NCBI RefSeq assembly: GCF_021018895.1 | Contig: NC_079369.1 | Span: 11,665,694-11,729,693 of the forward strand | Direction of reading: 5' to 3' | DNA: 64,000 nucleotides | From: Seriola aureovittata | Lineage: Eukaryota; Chordata; Actinopteri; Carangiformes; Carangidae | Shown here: positions 43,514-55,280 of the stretch, one piece after another | Numbering within the stretch: position 1 is the stretch's first letter | How the letters are laid out: every line of letters begins with the position of its first letter | Position numbers and translations under genes: made by a program | The notes under the pieces: generated by a model | The model's database searches: none | What the model was told of the DNA's origin: nothing | What the model saw: the letters and a program-made list of their open reading frames with translations, nothing else

Positions 43514-46001
43514 ATTTATTTTATCAGTTATATAAACGTACGGACTTCTCTTTTTTTGTCATCTGTATTTACATATATTGTTTTATAAATTGTATTATCC
43601 TACTTTTTCTTTCTGTTGAAGTTCCTTCACTGGTCTAACCTGTCTGTTGCTGTCTTATTCTAACATATTTACATTTTCTTGACATTTTACAAACTTTTTT
43701 ACATTGTCATACTGTTATGTTTACTTTTTTATTAGATTCTCATCGTTCTCTAGATACTGTAAATAGCACAATCTGTCTGTCTGCTGTTTGTCTGTTCATA
43801 TATCTTTCCACTCACTTTCACATAAACTTGCTCGTTCTTTTTTGGTCCCTTTCTATCTTTTCCGCCCCTATCTATCCATCAATGCATTCATTTATCTCTG
43901 TATAGCAGTTTCTGATGACTAGCATCCAGCACAATGCCTTGCTCAGGCAGGCAAGGTCTATGGATGTGTGATGGAGTGCTCTGCTCAGCAACCTGGCAGC
44001 ATCGTGAACAAATTGATTTTCTGACAGATTAAAAAAGATTAAACCAGCCATAAAAACAAGCAGGAAAGTGCTTAATGGACCATATGTGCACAATAAGCTT
44101 TCATATGTATTCTTTTCCCGCTTCTCCTCAGGCCATCCATCTTCTTTACACTGACAGGTCACAGGCCATGCTAACGTGACTGTCATGACAGCTGGACTAT
44201 GTCCTTCATGATATTTTGTATAAAAAAATAAAAGAAAAAAAATAAAAGAACAGGCATATTCTCTAAAACCAAAAGTACATAAAGCTGCAGGTAAATGCAT
44301 ATGTTCACATGTCTTTTACAGCCTGAGTTCTGTTGTATTCAGGTTTAAATGAATCAATCTGACTGGTCAACAACACATTTTAACACTGCTGGTCCCATAA
44401 AGCACAACCAAGCTGCTATGCCAGTTCTTTCATACACAAAGTTCTCTTCTTACTCACAGTATGCAGGCTAAACAAATCTTTAAAGACAGACTCTTTAATC
44501 TGAACTGACTATACTGAATCACCATCATCACTGACCGGATCAGAAGCTTTTAACAGTGGAGCTCCACTTACTGGTGACTGAGAGCACCATTGTTGTCACT
44601 GCTTGTTGAAACCTTATTAAAAGACTGCCAGAGAAACATTGACAATAAGTAGCTGCTGAGGTATTAACCTCACATATAGACCTATACTGAGCTGGACATG
44701 ACAGCTTGAACCAACAAAAGCCTGAACATACTCCTCTACTGTATTGAAAACAGTCCAAATAAGCAGTGAAAACAGTGACACATTCACTTACTGTTGTACC
44801 GAAGGAAGTTCATTTAAACAAAATGATTTGCATCAGTAAAGCAATTTGTAATTTTCACTCTAATGCAGACCTTATTGTACTATTTTAAAAGACCTTTTGA
44901 GTCTGCTAGACATTATTACTAACCGATATTAATATTTCAAATGGATCATATCGGCAATATCTTAACTGATAAGGCCCCAATTCATTTTCTAGCACTGATA
45001 ACGAAATGAGACCTGAAAGCGCAGACTCTCTCATATCTTTCATGTCCAAAACAATGTGCAAAGTGATGTGTTAGAAGGCAGAGATGTTGAAAATCATCAA
45101 CCTTCATGCCATTAAACATCCAATGAGCATGACAAAGGGTTGCATGTAAGTTTTAACAGAAGCAAAACAGTGAAAATAATATATGTTTTTTTTTCAGCTA
45201 TCTATGAGAAAGAAATCAGCAACAGATCCCGGAAATAAATATGACTGATTCTTGATTAGTCTCTAACATGCAAGTCACACTGTAGCTGCTACCCAACTAA
45301 ATACCTACAACTCACCAAAAGTGGTAAATACATGTAGAAAACAAATATCAAGCAATCCTATTCATACACTTGAATTTAAATTTGAAACAATGAAAAATAT
45401 ATTTATGTCTCATATGTTTCTATCCCCAAACAGGTGACTAATGACTACCTCTTCTTTTGCCTGTCCTATCTGCTGTAGCCTACACCAAAACAAATTAAAT
45501 TTTACATGTTGGTCAGCTGTTGTAGCCATTAGCATCTGTTACCCATTACATCAAAATAAAAAGCTTTTCAGTGTTCTGCAGGTGTAAATCTTATCATGTG
45601 AAATGATCCTAACTGCAACTAGCTGTGGCACTAGACCACAAGCATCTCAGGACAAAACAAATGCTGTGTCAGCCACACATCCGGCCACCATTTAACCACA
45701 ACCCCCATCCCTTCCTTTCCCTTTCTCAGTCCTTAAGGTGTAAGAAGCTCAGTGAAAGAGGCCACTAAACACACAACAAGAAGCACAACTGAATAAAGTT
45801 ATGCTGTATACACAAAAGCTAACATAAATTAGCCCACGCTAATGTTGCCGTTGCTGACAGTTAGCCAGCTAGCAATATGCAACATTTGTGCACACACTTA
45901 TGATACTGATAACAGCAAGTTAGCAAACATAAGCATGCCTTCTGTAGCCAGTCATTTATGAAAACAGTCAATTAACATTATGTAGCCATCAAGTTACTTA
46001 C
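43514..46001. other. intergenic or intronic, no exon recognised
   Basis: AT-rich sequence. If the candidate donor at 46001 is real this would be the first intron of a - strand transcript. GTTAGCC/GCTAGC words at 45830-45880 are common near fish transcription starts. The 142-codon - strand frame at 43872 has no domain. Confidence 0.4.
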
Positions 46002-46285
46002 GCATTGAGGAGAAGAAAAGCCACTTCGGAGTCTATCTGGAGCAGCTCCTTGGTTCCTCCATCCAGTAAAGCCAGACCAGTATTAGCTCCACGGTCGGAC
46101 AGGGAGATAAATTCCGCCTTGAACTTAGAATTACACTGAAGGTGCCAGTAATAACTTTTAAAACTTAACAGATGTTTTGACAGTTCAACAGATTTAAGAG
46201 CGTAATCCCCATAGACAGCACTCCTATGCTCTGGTCTTATCTGTGTTTCTGTCTGAGGCCTTTTAAGCTGACGTGGTTTCTTCAG
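46002..46285 (-). other. candidate first exon (open 94 codons, no ATG) ending in a consensus splice donor
   Basis: On the - strand, one frame is open from after a TAA at 46286-46288 to 46002. GTAAGT then follows immediately (46001-45996). The end reads LSDRGANTGLALLDGGTKEL then LQIDSEVAFLLLNA, which looks coding, but there is no in-frame ATG. The exon may be a 5'UTR exon, a non-coding RNA exon, part of a dispersed repeat, or chance. The CpG-rich block upstream (46310-46650) supports a start site. I do not recognise the product. Confidence 0.28.
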
Positions 46286-46309
46286 TTAGGAGGATTCTGG
46301 AAGTTGCTT

Positions 46310-46650
46310 TCACCTGAAGGCGGAGTACTGCACTGTGCAATAGGTGCGTTCGACTTTATGTGGCGCTGCGCTAAATCGCGCCGAGTTGAAGTGATGCATG
46401 CTGGACTTTGACACAGTGAATGCTGGTTAGAAATTTTGTCCGACTTTCGCCGGCGCTGTGCACTTGACATTAAAACCTCGGAGCAAGGCGCCCTCAGTTT
46501 TTCCAGTCAGTTGGCAGCAGTTGTTCTCCAACTGCTTCACCGGCTGGGAAACACCTCTGTGACGACAGCACTTAATCCTGATTGGCTGAATAATTCACAC
46601 ATGATGTGTTCTACGTTTTTGTTGCAAGAACTTCCGATTCTCCTTTACAG
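46310..46650 (-). promoter_or_regulatory. CpG-rich, promoter-like block
   Basis: More than a dozen CpGs fall in about 200 bp (GCGCTGCGC, TCGCGCCGAG, CGCCGGCGC, GGCGCC), in a window otherwise CpG-poor. An inverted CCAAT box (GATTGGCTGA) lies at about 46579. It sits directly upstream of the - strand candidate exon. It may instead be a young dispersed repeat, since parts (GGTGCGTTCGACTTTATG, GCATGCTGG) resemble sequence I associate with fish repeats. Confidence 0.3.
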
Positions 46651-46974
46651 AAGGTACACAGCTTAATGCTCGAAATGAAAACTAGATAGATGAGGCAGAA
46701 GATTCTACACCATGGTCTGATCTGAAGTCTGTTTGAAGGTTAAGAAATAAAGAAAGATTAATTTAGTTTGAAATGTTTGCTGTTTACCACGACCAGACTT
46801 CATCACTGACTAAAACAAATACGAAAACAAAGGCTGCTTTTGTTGAATCATTTGTTTTTATTTCGTTGTCTACAGTCTTTGAATCATATTCTACAAGCTT
46901 TTATTCTCCAGATTCTACAGTCAGTTCAGTCAGTAGGTTGTTTCAAAGTCATCAGGTTCAGTAAATAAACATTT

Positions 46975-47130
46975 TTAAACACTCAAGTATTTTAAAATCA
47001 AGTACTCCAGTACTTTAACTCAAGTAAAAACTTAACTGAACAACTTTCACTTGTATTGGAGTAATATTTGACCAGGGATCTATGATCTGACAAAAGTAAT
47101 GGAGCTGTGTATTTTGTTCACCTCTGTCAG
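46975..47130 (+). repeat. fish dispersed repeat (ACTCAAGTA/GTACTTTAACT family), diverged
   Basis: Repeated CTCAAGTA and AGTACTTTAACTC words followed by GGATCTATGATCTG and TTGTTCACCTCTG. This is the arrangement of a common fish element built on AAGTACTTTTACTTAAGTA that ends near TTCCACCACTG. Confidence 0.6.
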
Positions 47131-47187
47131 CTACCAAAACAAAAGCAAAGAAATTACATAGGGGGTGTGACCTCGCTCTCTGCTCAG

Positions 47188-47282
47188 GGTGCCATTACTC
47201 CACTAGGCTATATCTTTACATAGGAAATAGTTGTTTGTTTCTATATTATTGTTCAAAATCTTGTTTACTGAACCTTGAACAG
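47188..47282 (+). repeat. dispersed repeat, copy B (pairs with 22216-22300)
   Basis: Shares CCATTACTCCA, TATATCTTTACATAGGAAAT, and CTTGTTTACTGAACCTTGAAC with copy A, in the same orientation, 25 kb apart. Confidence 0.7.
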
Positions 47283-47352
47283 ATATTTTATAGCTCTGAC
47301 TGCATGGCAAAACTGTAAAGCCTCTCTGTTCCATCAAAGTGTTGGTATATGA

Positions 47353-47372
47353 GTATATATATATATATATAT
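47353..47372. repeat. (AT)n short tract
   Basis: Ten AT units. Confidence 0.9.
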
Positions 47373-50017
47373 TTAAGCAGTCTTTCTCTCCTGTTCAGGC
47401 TGGATAAAGTGTTGATATTGTAGTGACATTCAATAATGAAGCTATGGGTCGTGAGCTTGTTTCACCAGTACTGTATTCGTTCACTTAACACAGGCTACTG
47501 TGGGCCGTAGTCAACGCCAAAACAAACCTTAACTGGTTTCACAGTTTAAACTCAGCGCTATCAACTAACTTCAACAACTCCCACCGTACATCAGCTCCCC
47601 AACTAACAGGAACAACAACAACCTGCACTCTCAGTCAATCACCGGTACGTTGTCTCACACTAATTACTGTAATAGGTTGCAGTGATAACTGAAAGGCTTC
47701 ACTATCTCTACGCATAACACACATTCACTGACAACCTGTAAAACTCAGTATCTGCAATTATGAGCCATTTCTACCTTAACTGAACATAACAGTCTTAACA
47801 AAGTTACCCTATAACAGAACAGTTACATTAACATGTCACCCAGTCGGTTACATTATCATGAAAGAAATGACTAAATTTAGGATATTTTAGGATGTGGAAA
47901 TGTAAAAAAAAATTCCCCATACAGCAGTCAAATCAACTCAAACTCTCTCTGATCAAGCTCAACAAAGTAGTGAAGTTGTGGTTGGGTTCAGTTTCTGTCA
48001 GCAAAGATGAGCTAACCTTAATATTTGGCTCTGGCTCTGACTATGACCTGTGTCTGAAGATGTAATTAACCAGTAATTAACCAGGCCCAGAGTCAGAATC
48101 CCTCATGATTGAGTTCACATTAAGTTTACAGAAGTCAGAGGGATTCTGAAGTTCAGCTTGAATACATTCACATTTGGGGTCAGAAGAAAAATGAAAGAAT
48201 AACATATCCTTTTCAAACAAATGTCTTAAATTCCCCAGTTTCCTTGGCACTACTGGTCAAGTGTATTAGGCTCGAAGGCATCTCATGGATTATGCCAACG
48301 CTTTCCTCCTGAATGGAAATTTACGTTTCATATTCAGTGATCTCTTCAACCTCTTGAGCTGATTTGGACTTAAGACAGAACGGACACAAATATCAGCAGG
48401 AGGTGTTAAACCACACAATTTATGCACTATTATCTGTGGCCGTTTAATCTGTGGATTTACTCTGAAAACACACTGGATAAACAGCTCTCTTGGTCATTTT
48501 CTGTAATTGGGCCATCAAACATCAGCACTGCCACAACGGCAGACACATGAAGCACAGTTGCTTTGACAAAGTAAGCTGAGCAGCATAGTGTGTGACTGTT
48601 GGCCTCAAAGCTGAGGCTTATGAGCACTTTGGGAGAAAATGTTGTCTATCAAATGTTTTTCCAGTAAATGCACAAAGACAAACAAAATGAAGAACCCAAG
48701 TTTTGTAGGAAAATGGCTTTTCTTGTCAAATTATTGCGCTTTTTAAGTAAAAAAGTAAGACCTCAACATCATACATCTAGTACCCAGACGACAAACTCTT
48801 TGCTTCTCCATGCGAGCACTTCAGAACATGTTGAGTGATAGTAACTAGCTTCTCAGAAGTGGAAAAATTAAAAACATGTAGCAGCTCTACAGTTAATCTG
48901 CAATAAAACATCTTTTCAATTATAGGTTATCTTGAGCTTACAGTGCGCTCCATCTGAAGTCTTTTGAGCATGAAACACTCACCCACTGTAGACTTGAAAG
49001 ATGAGCTGGAAAAAAAAAAAGTTTCAGTGGGATGTTTTAATGCACCATTTGGAAATGTTGTGTACACATAGAGTCTGTTACAATTTGGCAATAGTACCAG
49101 CTATATGCAATGTAAGATAGGATAGAGATAGAGATGTTTAAGAGTTTATGCTGTCCTTTGTTAGGAACAGTTAAATGATCATAATCCAAACTCTTATCTG
49201 TAGATTTTACAGGTCTACATGAGAATATTGTTGAAAACCGGACTCCTGCCCAGTCCCAGAAAGGCAGGACTTTGCCACTCAACCTGTTAGGCCACACCTG
49301 AAATGATGGATCAGGCCTTGCTGAGTTTCTCTGTTTGTCTGCTGCAGCATGTTGATCTGCATGTGATATTGCCTGGTTGTGTTTCCTGAAGTTGACGGTG
49401 CATCAGATGCATTATTTGAGTGAGTGAATGATATTTGGTATAGTTATTGCTGCTTCGTTGTTCAGATTGAGTAAGCTAGTTATATTTGTTATAGTTATTG
49501 CTGTTCCTTTGTTCAATAGTAAAAAAGTGCCTTGATTAGATTTATTACCTCTGTTCAATGATTATTGCTTTCATTTGCTTTTAAGCCATTAAATAACCTG
49601 TAACAGTCAACTGCCTGCCTACGTGGAAATTAGAAAGGAGAAATAAAGTGAATAAAGAGACTAAAGTGCTGAAAGTCTTTCTTCTGGTCCTCATGCTTTC
49701 AATGGTGTGCCAATGCAGAAGCTGTTTGGATAACCCAGCATCCAGTCAATTTTCTACAAATAAGAAACAAACATGCTTTTTGAGGTGATCTGCACATTTT
49801 TATGTTTATTTAAAATAATGAGAAATGCTGAATTTGAGAAAGTCACAGCTAACAAAAAACAAACAAAATGTAAACCCTGATGCAGATTCACAGACAGAAC
49901 AGTAGAGTTCAAGAGCAGGCAAACAAATCCGAAGTGGGGTTGAGACAGGCAGCAGGTCATACACAAGATGAAAACAGATAAAAAACTAAGTTGCACATTA
50001 AAGGCACAAAGAGATCT
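47373..50017. other. intergenic, no gene recognised
   Basis: Complex AT-rich sequence without microsatellites or a recognisable repeat. Within it, TATAGTTATTGCTGCTTCGTTGTTCA at 49440-49465 is partly repeated at 49490-49515, a minor local duplication. Confidence 0.6.
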
Positions 50018-50402
50018 GATACCAAGATCTAATCAGTTCGTCCTTGAGTCCAGGTGAACGTTTGTACTAAATTTGAAGATATTCCCTCAAGGCGTTGCAG
50101 AAATATCACGATCACAAGGCCAAAACCGTGTTTTGTGAGATCACTGTGTCTGTGAACTTTGACCCTTTGACCACCAAAATCTAATCAGTTAATCCTTGAT
50201 TCCTAGTGAATGTTGTGAATGTGCCAAATTTGCTCCATCAAGGCAATAGTGACATATTGCATCAACGAGAATGGGAGGGATGGAAGGAAGGACAGATGTA
50301 TGGACAGACATATGGATGGATGTACTGTACTGTACTGATGTACTGACGGACAGACGGACAACCCAAAAACAATATGCCTCTGTCTCTGGCTGAGTCATAA
50401 AC
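50018..50402 (+). repeat. percomorph tandem-structured repeat (CACCAAAATCTAATCAGTT family)
   Basis: Two diverged units (from 50027 and 50179, period 152 bp) each contain ATCTAATCAGTT, TCCTTGA, CCAAATTTG-type and TCAAGGC phrases. The end is ACGGACAGACGGACAACCC and ATGCCTCTGTCTCTGGCTG. This is a widespread percomorph element (typical end: GGACAACCCGAAAACATAATGCC). Internal unit duplication is normal for the family. Confidence 0.75.
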
Positions 50403-51545
50403 ATGGAGAAACAGAGAAAACTTTGGCTCTAAATACAGGAAACTGGGACTTTACACACTGCAGGTTAATAAGAAATTGAGAACAGGTGCGCAGTGTCTGA
50501 TCATGACAGGAGATAAAAACAGTGAGGGTGACTAGTGGAGAGGTGAGGTATGACAGGAAATGGAAGGGAAGAGAGTCTGAGGCTGAAGATGGGGATGATA
50601 GAAGTATCACCCAATATTTAGTAACCAACAGAGCAGATAAAGTTCTGTACTGTAAGGTGTTTCTCCCTGATGCTCAAAGCTGGAAACTGCAGCTCTATTC
50701 TTCAACTGAGCTTATGTTTGTGTACATAAAACATAATAATGTGGACTGCCCTTAAACTTCAGCCCTGCTTTACACATTTATAGTGTAACAAAAACTGAGA
50801 TCATTTCAAGCCTTGTATGTGAGAGGGAGTATTTTGAAATCGGCTGTAGTTTGTACCAGTGGTTGAAGCAAGGAGCCCAAGTAAAAAGGATTTTAGCATC
50901 TCTAAATGATAAAATATGAGATATCCTCCTGATGTTACATGAACGATAATTGGTTGATTCTTTCAGATTTTATCTTTTAGATGTATTTTTTTATAATTCA
51001 AAATATCTTTTTCAAAATACCACGACTACCAACTGTATCTTTAGTCCACCCAGCCACCAGTGGGTCGTTCTGTTGAAATGAGCCAAGGATTGCATCCCAT
51101 CTACAATAGGTTCCACAAAGAATGAGACAGGCATGTATCTACCAATTCAGATCCTACCACATCAGCTTAGAGCAGCAACGCTGACCAGACAGGAGGCAAG
51201 AAAGATTAGAAGGCCTCAGTCTAGCGTACATTAAGTGTGCAGACTGGGCCTGTAGCCACAGGATGATCTTTCAGCCAGTCTTCCTCTTTGAAATTTTGGC
51301 TTTTCACAGTCTTTTGCCTTTTCTACCCCTGTCTCTCTCCATCCTTCTTTCTCCATTCTCTTGGACCTTCTTCCTGACACAAGCCCCGGTAGCTGCAGCC
51401 GGCGGAGCAGCCCGGCTCGCTTCTCGATTCAGTCGCATCTCCACAGATGCCTCCCTGGAACGCTGCAAACGGCTATTACATAAAAGCTGAGTGACTTACA
51501 GGCAAATCCTCTCTACCCCAAAACTGCCAGAGCATACTGCCAAAC

Positions 51546-51548
<3 letters not shown>
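50403..51548. other. intergenic with one GC-rich patch
   Basis: No gene recognised. The patch at 51380-51488 is CpG-richer than its surroundings and open on + as ARLASRFSRISTDASLERC and KRLLHKS before a stop. It may be a conserved element or an old exon, and there is no splice partner in view. Confidence 0.5.

Positions 51549-51589
<41 letters not shown>
51549..51589. repeat. (AG)n microsatellite
   Basis: About 20 units, the only long AG tract in the window. Confidence 0.97.
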
Positions 51590-51592
<3 letters not shown>

Positions 51593-51727
51593 TGTATTTT
51601 TGGGTGCTGAGAACTGCAGAATGTCAACATTTAATCCTTCCCCAGCTCCCCATTTTTTCTTTTTACTTCTTTCTTTCTTTTTCACTCTTCAGTCCTCAAT
51701 CCCCCCTCCCCACCCACAGCAACTCTC

Positions 51728-51731
<4 letters not shown>

Positions 51732-51776
<45 letters not shown>
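51732..51776. repeat. (AC)n microsatellite
   Basis: About 22 units. Confidence 0.97.
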
Positions 51777-51778
<2 letters not shown>

Positions 51779-51930
51779 TACACACAGATGCACAAGCACG
51801 TATCTTCATGTAACATAAACACACACCTTGTTCCTTTTTGTTGTCGTTACACAATGCTAAAAAAGCAGCTTGTCAGAACTGCTTCATCCCTTCAAACTAA
51901 GGATGTAAACACGTCATAAAAGGTATGTGC

Positions 51931-51961
51931 TCTGTGTGTGTGTGTGCTCTGTGTGTGTGTG

Positions 51962-52044
<83 letters not shown>
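51931..52044. repeat. compound (TG)n microsatellite with repeated GCTC interruptions
   Basis: Two short TG blocks separated by CTCTG precede an uninterrupted run of about 40 units, a sign of unit-level duplication. Confidence 0.97.
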
Positions 52045-52045
<1 letters not shown>

Positions 52046-52340
52046 ACACATGCATGTGTAGTGTAGTGTCGATGGGCCTGCTTTAAAATCTGGCTTCCCA
52101 ACAGACACCAAATCTGTATTTGTTGCTTTGGCTTCTGTGTTTCTCTGGATCTCTCTCCAATTCTCACCAGTTCTGGGCAAACAGCTAAAAGTGCCGCATT
52201 TAAGTATGAAGTTGTGTTTGAGCAGCATTAGATTTGTGAAGGGTGTGTGTGTGTGTTTCCTGTTGAGTTTTGCACTTGCAGTTGTTTATACAGAGAAAAA
52301 TACACTTAGGATAAGGCCAGTGGAGCACACACAGTATGTA

Positions 52341-52472
52341 CACACACACACACGAACACACAAAACACACACACACACACGCACGCACGCACGCACACAC
52401 GCACGCACACACGCACGCACGCACACACGCACACATGCACACACGCACACACGCACACACACACACACACAC
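52341..52472. repeat. compound (CA)n/(CGCA)n microsatellite
   Basis: Alternating CACACA and CGCACGCA blocks. Thr/His/Arg-rich open frames of up to 153 codons across it are artefacts. Confidence 0.95.
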
Positions 52473-53169
52473 AAAAACCTAGACACATACAACAAGCAGC
52501 ACACACTGACATACACAAATGCAAATTCATGCAGACATAAACTTAACTGCCGCACACACCCACTATATGCACAGAAAGTAGCCTGTTAGAGCGCACACAT
52601 GCCCACACTGTGTCAGTGATCCCACAGCATCTCTGGCTGGGCTACAGTGTCATCACAGTGTGTGAGCGCCAGACTCTGTCACTCTGCTTTGCTGGCAACC
52701 AGCCTATCAAAACACAGCAGCCCACACTTCCTGGTGTGATGGAATTGAGCCTGTTCCTCTTTTTTTTCCAACTTCCACAAGATCCAGCAGTCAGGAATAG
52801 TCATGTCAGGCATTTTTTCTCACAGAAGATGCTAATATTCCTAAACACCTTGGTGGCTATTGACTCAGATGGATTAAAAGTCATTAGAACATGTGGGCTT
52901 TTGTGTGTTGAGCTCATTTCTGGCAGGCACACATCAAAACAATGTAATAGGATTTTCTGACAGTGAAATGCAAATTTTAAATCTTTTCCCTTTGAAGTGT
53001 TAATTAGTATAGGTAAATACAATCCATATCACCTACAGTACATGAAGCTATAACAGTTATACACATTCAGCTGTGCTCTGTCATTCAGTCTTGTATTTTA
53101 ATACTACCATACATTGACTATTTGAATGGACCTTTTTTGTGCATTCTTACATAACTTGTTGTTGATAAT
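52473..53169. other. intergenic, no gene recognised
   Basis: Complex sequence with short chance frames only. Confidence 0.6.
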
Positions 53170-53335
53170 GATCCTTGAACCTGGGTCAAAGAAATCCATT
53201 GGTTGCTGGTTTGATTCCCAAAGCAGCTCATGTGTCCAATGTCAGTGGTACACGGAACAAACAGTCTCCTTGAAGAGGTCATTTACCTGCCCACCTACTG
53301 TAAGGCACTCTAGATAATAACATCAGCAGTTCCTA
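53170..53335 (+). mobile_element. tRNA-derived SINE remnant
   Basis: A B-box-like GGTTTGATTCCC (about 53207) is followed about 90 bp later by CTGTAAGGCACTCTAGATAA and TAACATCAGC. The latter matches the fish SINE tail CTGTAAGTCGCTTTGGATAA with substitutions. The A box is not clearly preserved, and the copy is old. Confidence 0.6.
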
Positions 53336-54737
53336 AGATGTAAAACATAATTTGTCTCTGATGATTTCATTAATTTATCAGTGCTGGAGATTAAATGGAA
53401 TTAAGTTAAAAACAGGTGCAGATTTTTACTGTTAGTGGTCCCCGAAGGTAACAATGCCATTACCGGCTAATTCTGTTGGGACAAAAATACTGTTTACCTT
53501 CATCCTGGCTCAGCCCACAAGACCAAAAAACTTAAGAACGCTGATCTCCCTGTCCATCGCTCTTAAATTCTCTTTTATTTTTATCACTCCCGGGCGCTTC
53601 CAGCTTGTCCGGGAGCTCCATCCAAGACATTTAGCAATGTAGTTGTAAAGACACTGAGGGATCATATTCCTGTCACTGCATTAGCAGCTCCTACTGATTG
53701 GTCAGGGCACCTGTGCAGAGAGGGGTGGGAGTCTGGATGTAGTACTCCATCTACATTTGTACTACACCTTCCTGTAAAGCCCTCAGTGTTGATAGAAAAG
53801 AAGCAGCTGAAGACACATGCATCAGATGAGATATGTGGCTGTATATACTCAAGTGGGCATTGGCGGGGAAAAGGACCACAATATATGGAGGATGAGTTTT
53901 TCAAGCCAGTTCCCCAAGGAATATTGGCCAAATCTGCAGTTCATGATTTACATCCAATGCCACCTAAGGTCACCTATTTTTATTTGAAATTTAAGCTACC
54001 ATTCAACACTTCTATTTTTAATGATAGAATGATAGAAAAACTGATAGAATTTTTTTTTTTAAAAAGTGTATAAGCACAACAGGCCATTCCTGCTCCTGCA
54101 GGGGATGTTCATAAAATGTACTGTTGTCCTATCTGTAAACTTGGTCTTTTTTTTCTTTTTTTGTTGTGATGAATGCAAAATGGATAAAAACTAGACATGA
54201 TGAATGGATAATCGGGACACCAAACCATCTGAGATGTGAAAGCATAGACTGAAATTTCCTAGATAAAGGTAAGGCTGTTTGTTGTCTTCCAGAAAAGCAG
54301 CTGTATGCAAGAACATTACCATGACGCCAAATCTGACATCCCTGTTAGCACGTCACTCAGTGAGACAGCAGAGGCACCTCGATTTAACGGAACGTCAATT
54401 CTAAAACCTACTTCCAGACTAGATTACACGGGTATGTATTATGCCACAGCTCTTTGACCAGAATTAATACAGTTTCTTTTTTAATATTTACCCATCATGA
54501 TGATGATCATCTCCCTGACTATACCTAAATCATATTATGCATACCGTAGGAATAATTACATAAATACTGATAATGAATGTAATCTGGGGTTCTGATCAGT
54601 TAGTTTGAAATTTTGCATTTAAATCTGAGGGAAAACAGGATTAATGAGACAAATACAATGAAAAAATTGTCATTAATTAGCTGTCAGCGGTCAAAGGTAG
54701 GTTACAATACAGAGAGGCCCATAGTAGTATTTGTAAA

Positions 54738-54738
<1 letters not shown>
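53336..54738. other. intergenic, no gene recognised
   Basis: AT-rich sequence with a T11/A4 junction near 54050 and a T-rich run at 54146-54162. No domain-bearing frame. Confidence 0.6.

Positions 54739-54776
<38 letters not shown>
54739..54776. repeat. (CA)n microsatellite
   Basis: About 19 units. Confidence 0.97.
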
Positions 54777-54780
<4 letters not shown>

Positions 54781-54879
54781 TAGTTACAGGCATACATTCC
54801 CAAACACACTCAAACACACAAACACCCACACTCTCTTTGTGAAACACACACATGCAACACACACCAGGCGTTCAGCAGT

Positions 54880-55280
54880 CATGCCTTTCTGTAGGATTCT
54901 CCTCTGGGTGCTGCGTCCAAGGTGAGTGCACTGGCTGGCAGCTCCTGAGGAGTTGGTAGGAAGAGATAGCTGAGCGAAGCTATTAAAATACGGGCAGGAA
55001 TTTCCCTTATCTCTCCCACCAAGGCAGCTCGCGCCGCTTTGTGCTATTATGGAGATAAAATGCACAGAGGCTTGGAATGAAGGAGGGAGGATGAGGAGGG
55101 GAGGGCGAGGTTGGGGAGGGAAGGCGTAAGAACGTCAGATTTATGGAGCTAGGGAAGCTTAAGGTTATTAAATCGGAAGATTACTCGACTGCGAAATTGT
55201 TGAAGTTTTTACGAGAAGTTGAGGGATTTAGGCCGGTATTAAACAGCAAATCGTTAGGAGGCCAGCAATATACATTATTC
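54880..55280. other. complex block, possible conserved element with a small open frame
   Basis: High-complexity sequence (GCGCCGCTTTGTGCTATTAT, GGAGATAAAATGCACAGAGG) is followed by an ATG at 55143. That frame begins MELGKLKVIKSEDYS, then TAKLLKFLREVEGFRPV, and runs into pyrimidine-rich DNA at about 55280. The peptide is not recognised. It is most likely a conserved non-coding block, less likely a first coding exon. Confidence 0.3.

Noticed and set aside
52128..52589. 153-codon Thr/His/Arg-rich frame
   Set aside because: It is driven by the compound CA/CGCA repeat.
53200..53225. Possible tRNA gene from the GGTTTGATTCCC box
   Set aside because: No foldable cloverleaf around it; the SINE-type tail downstream explains the box.
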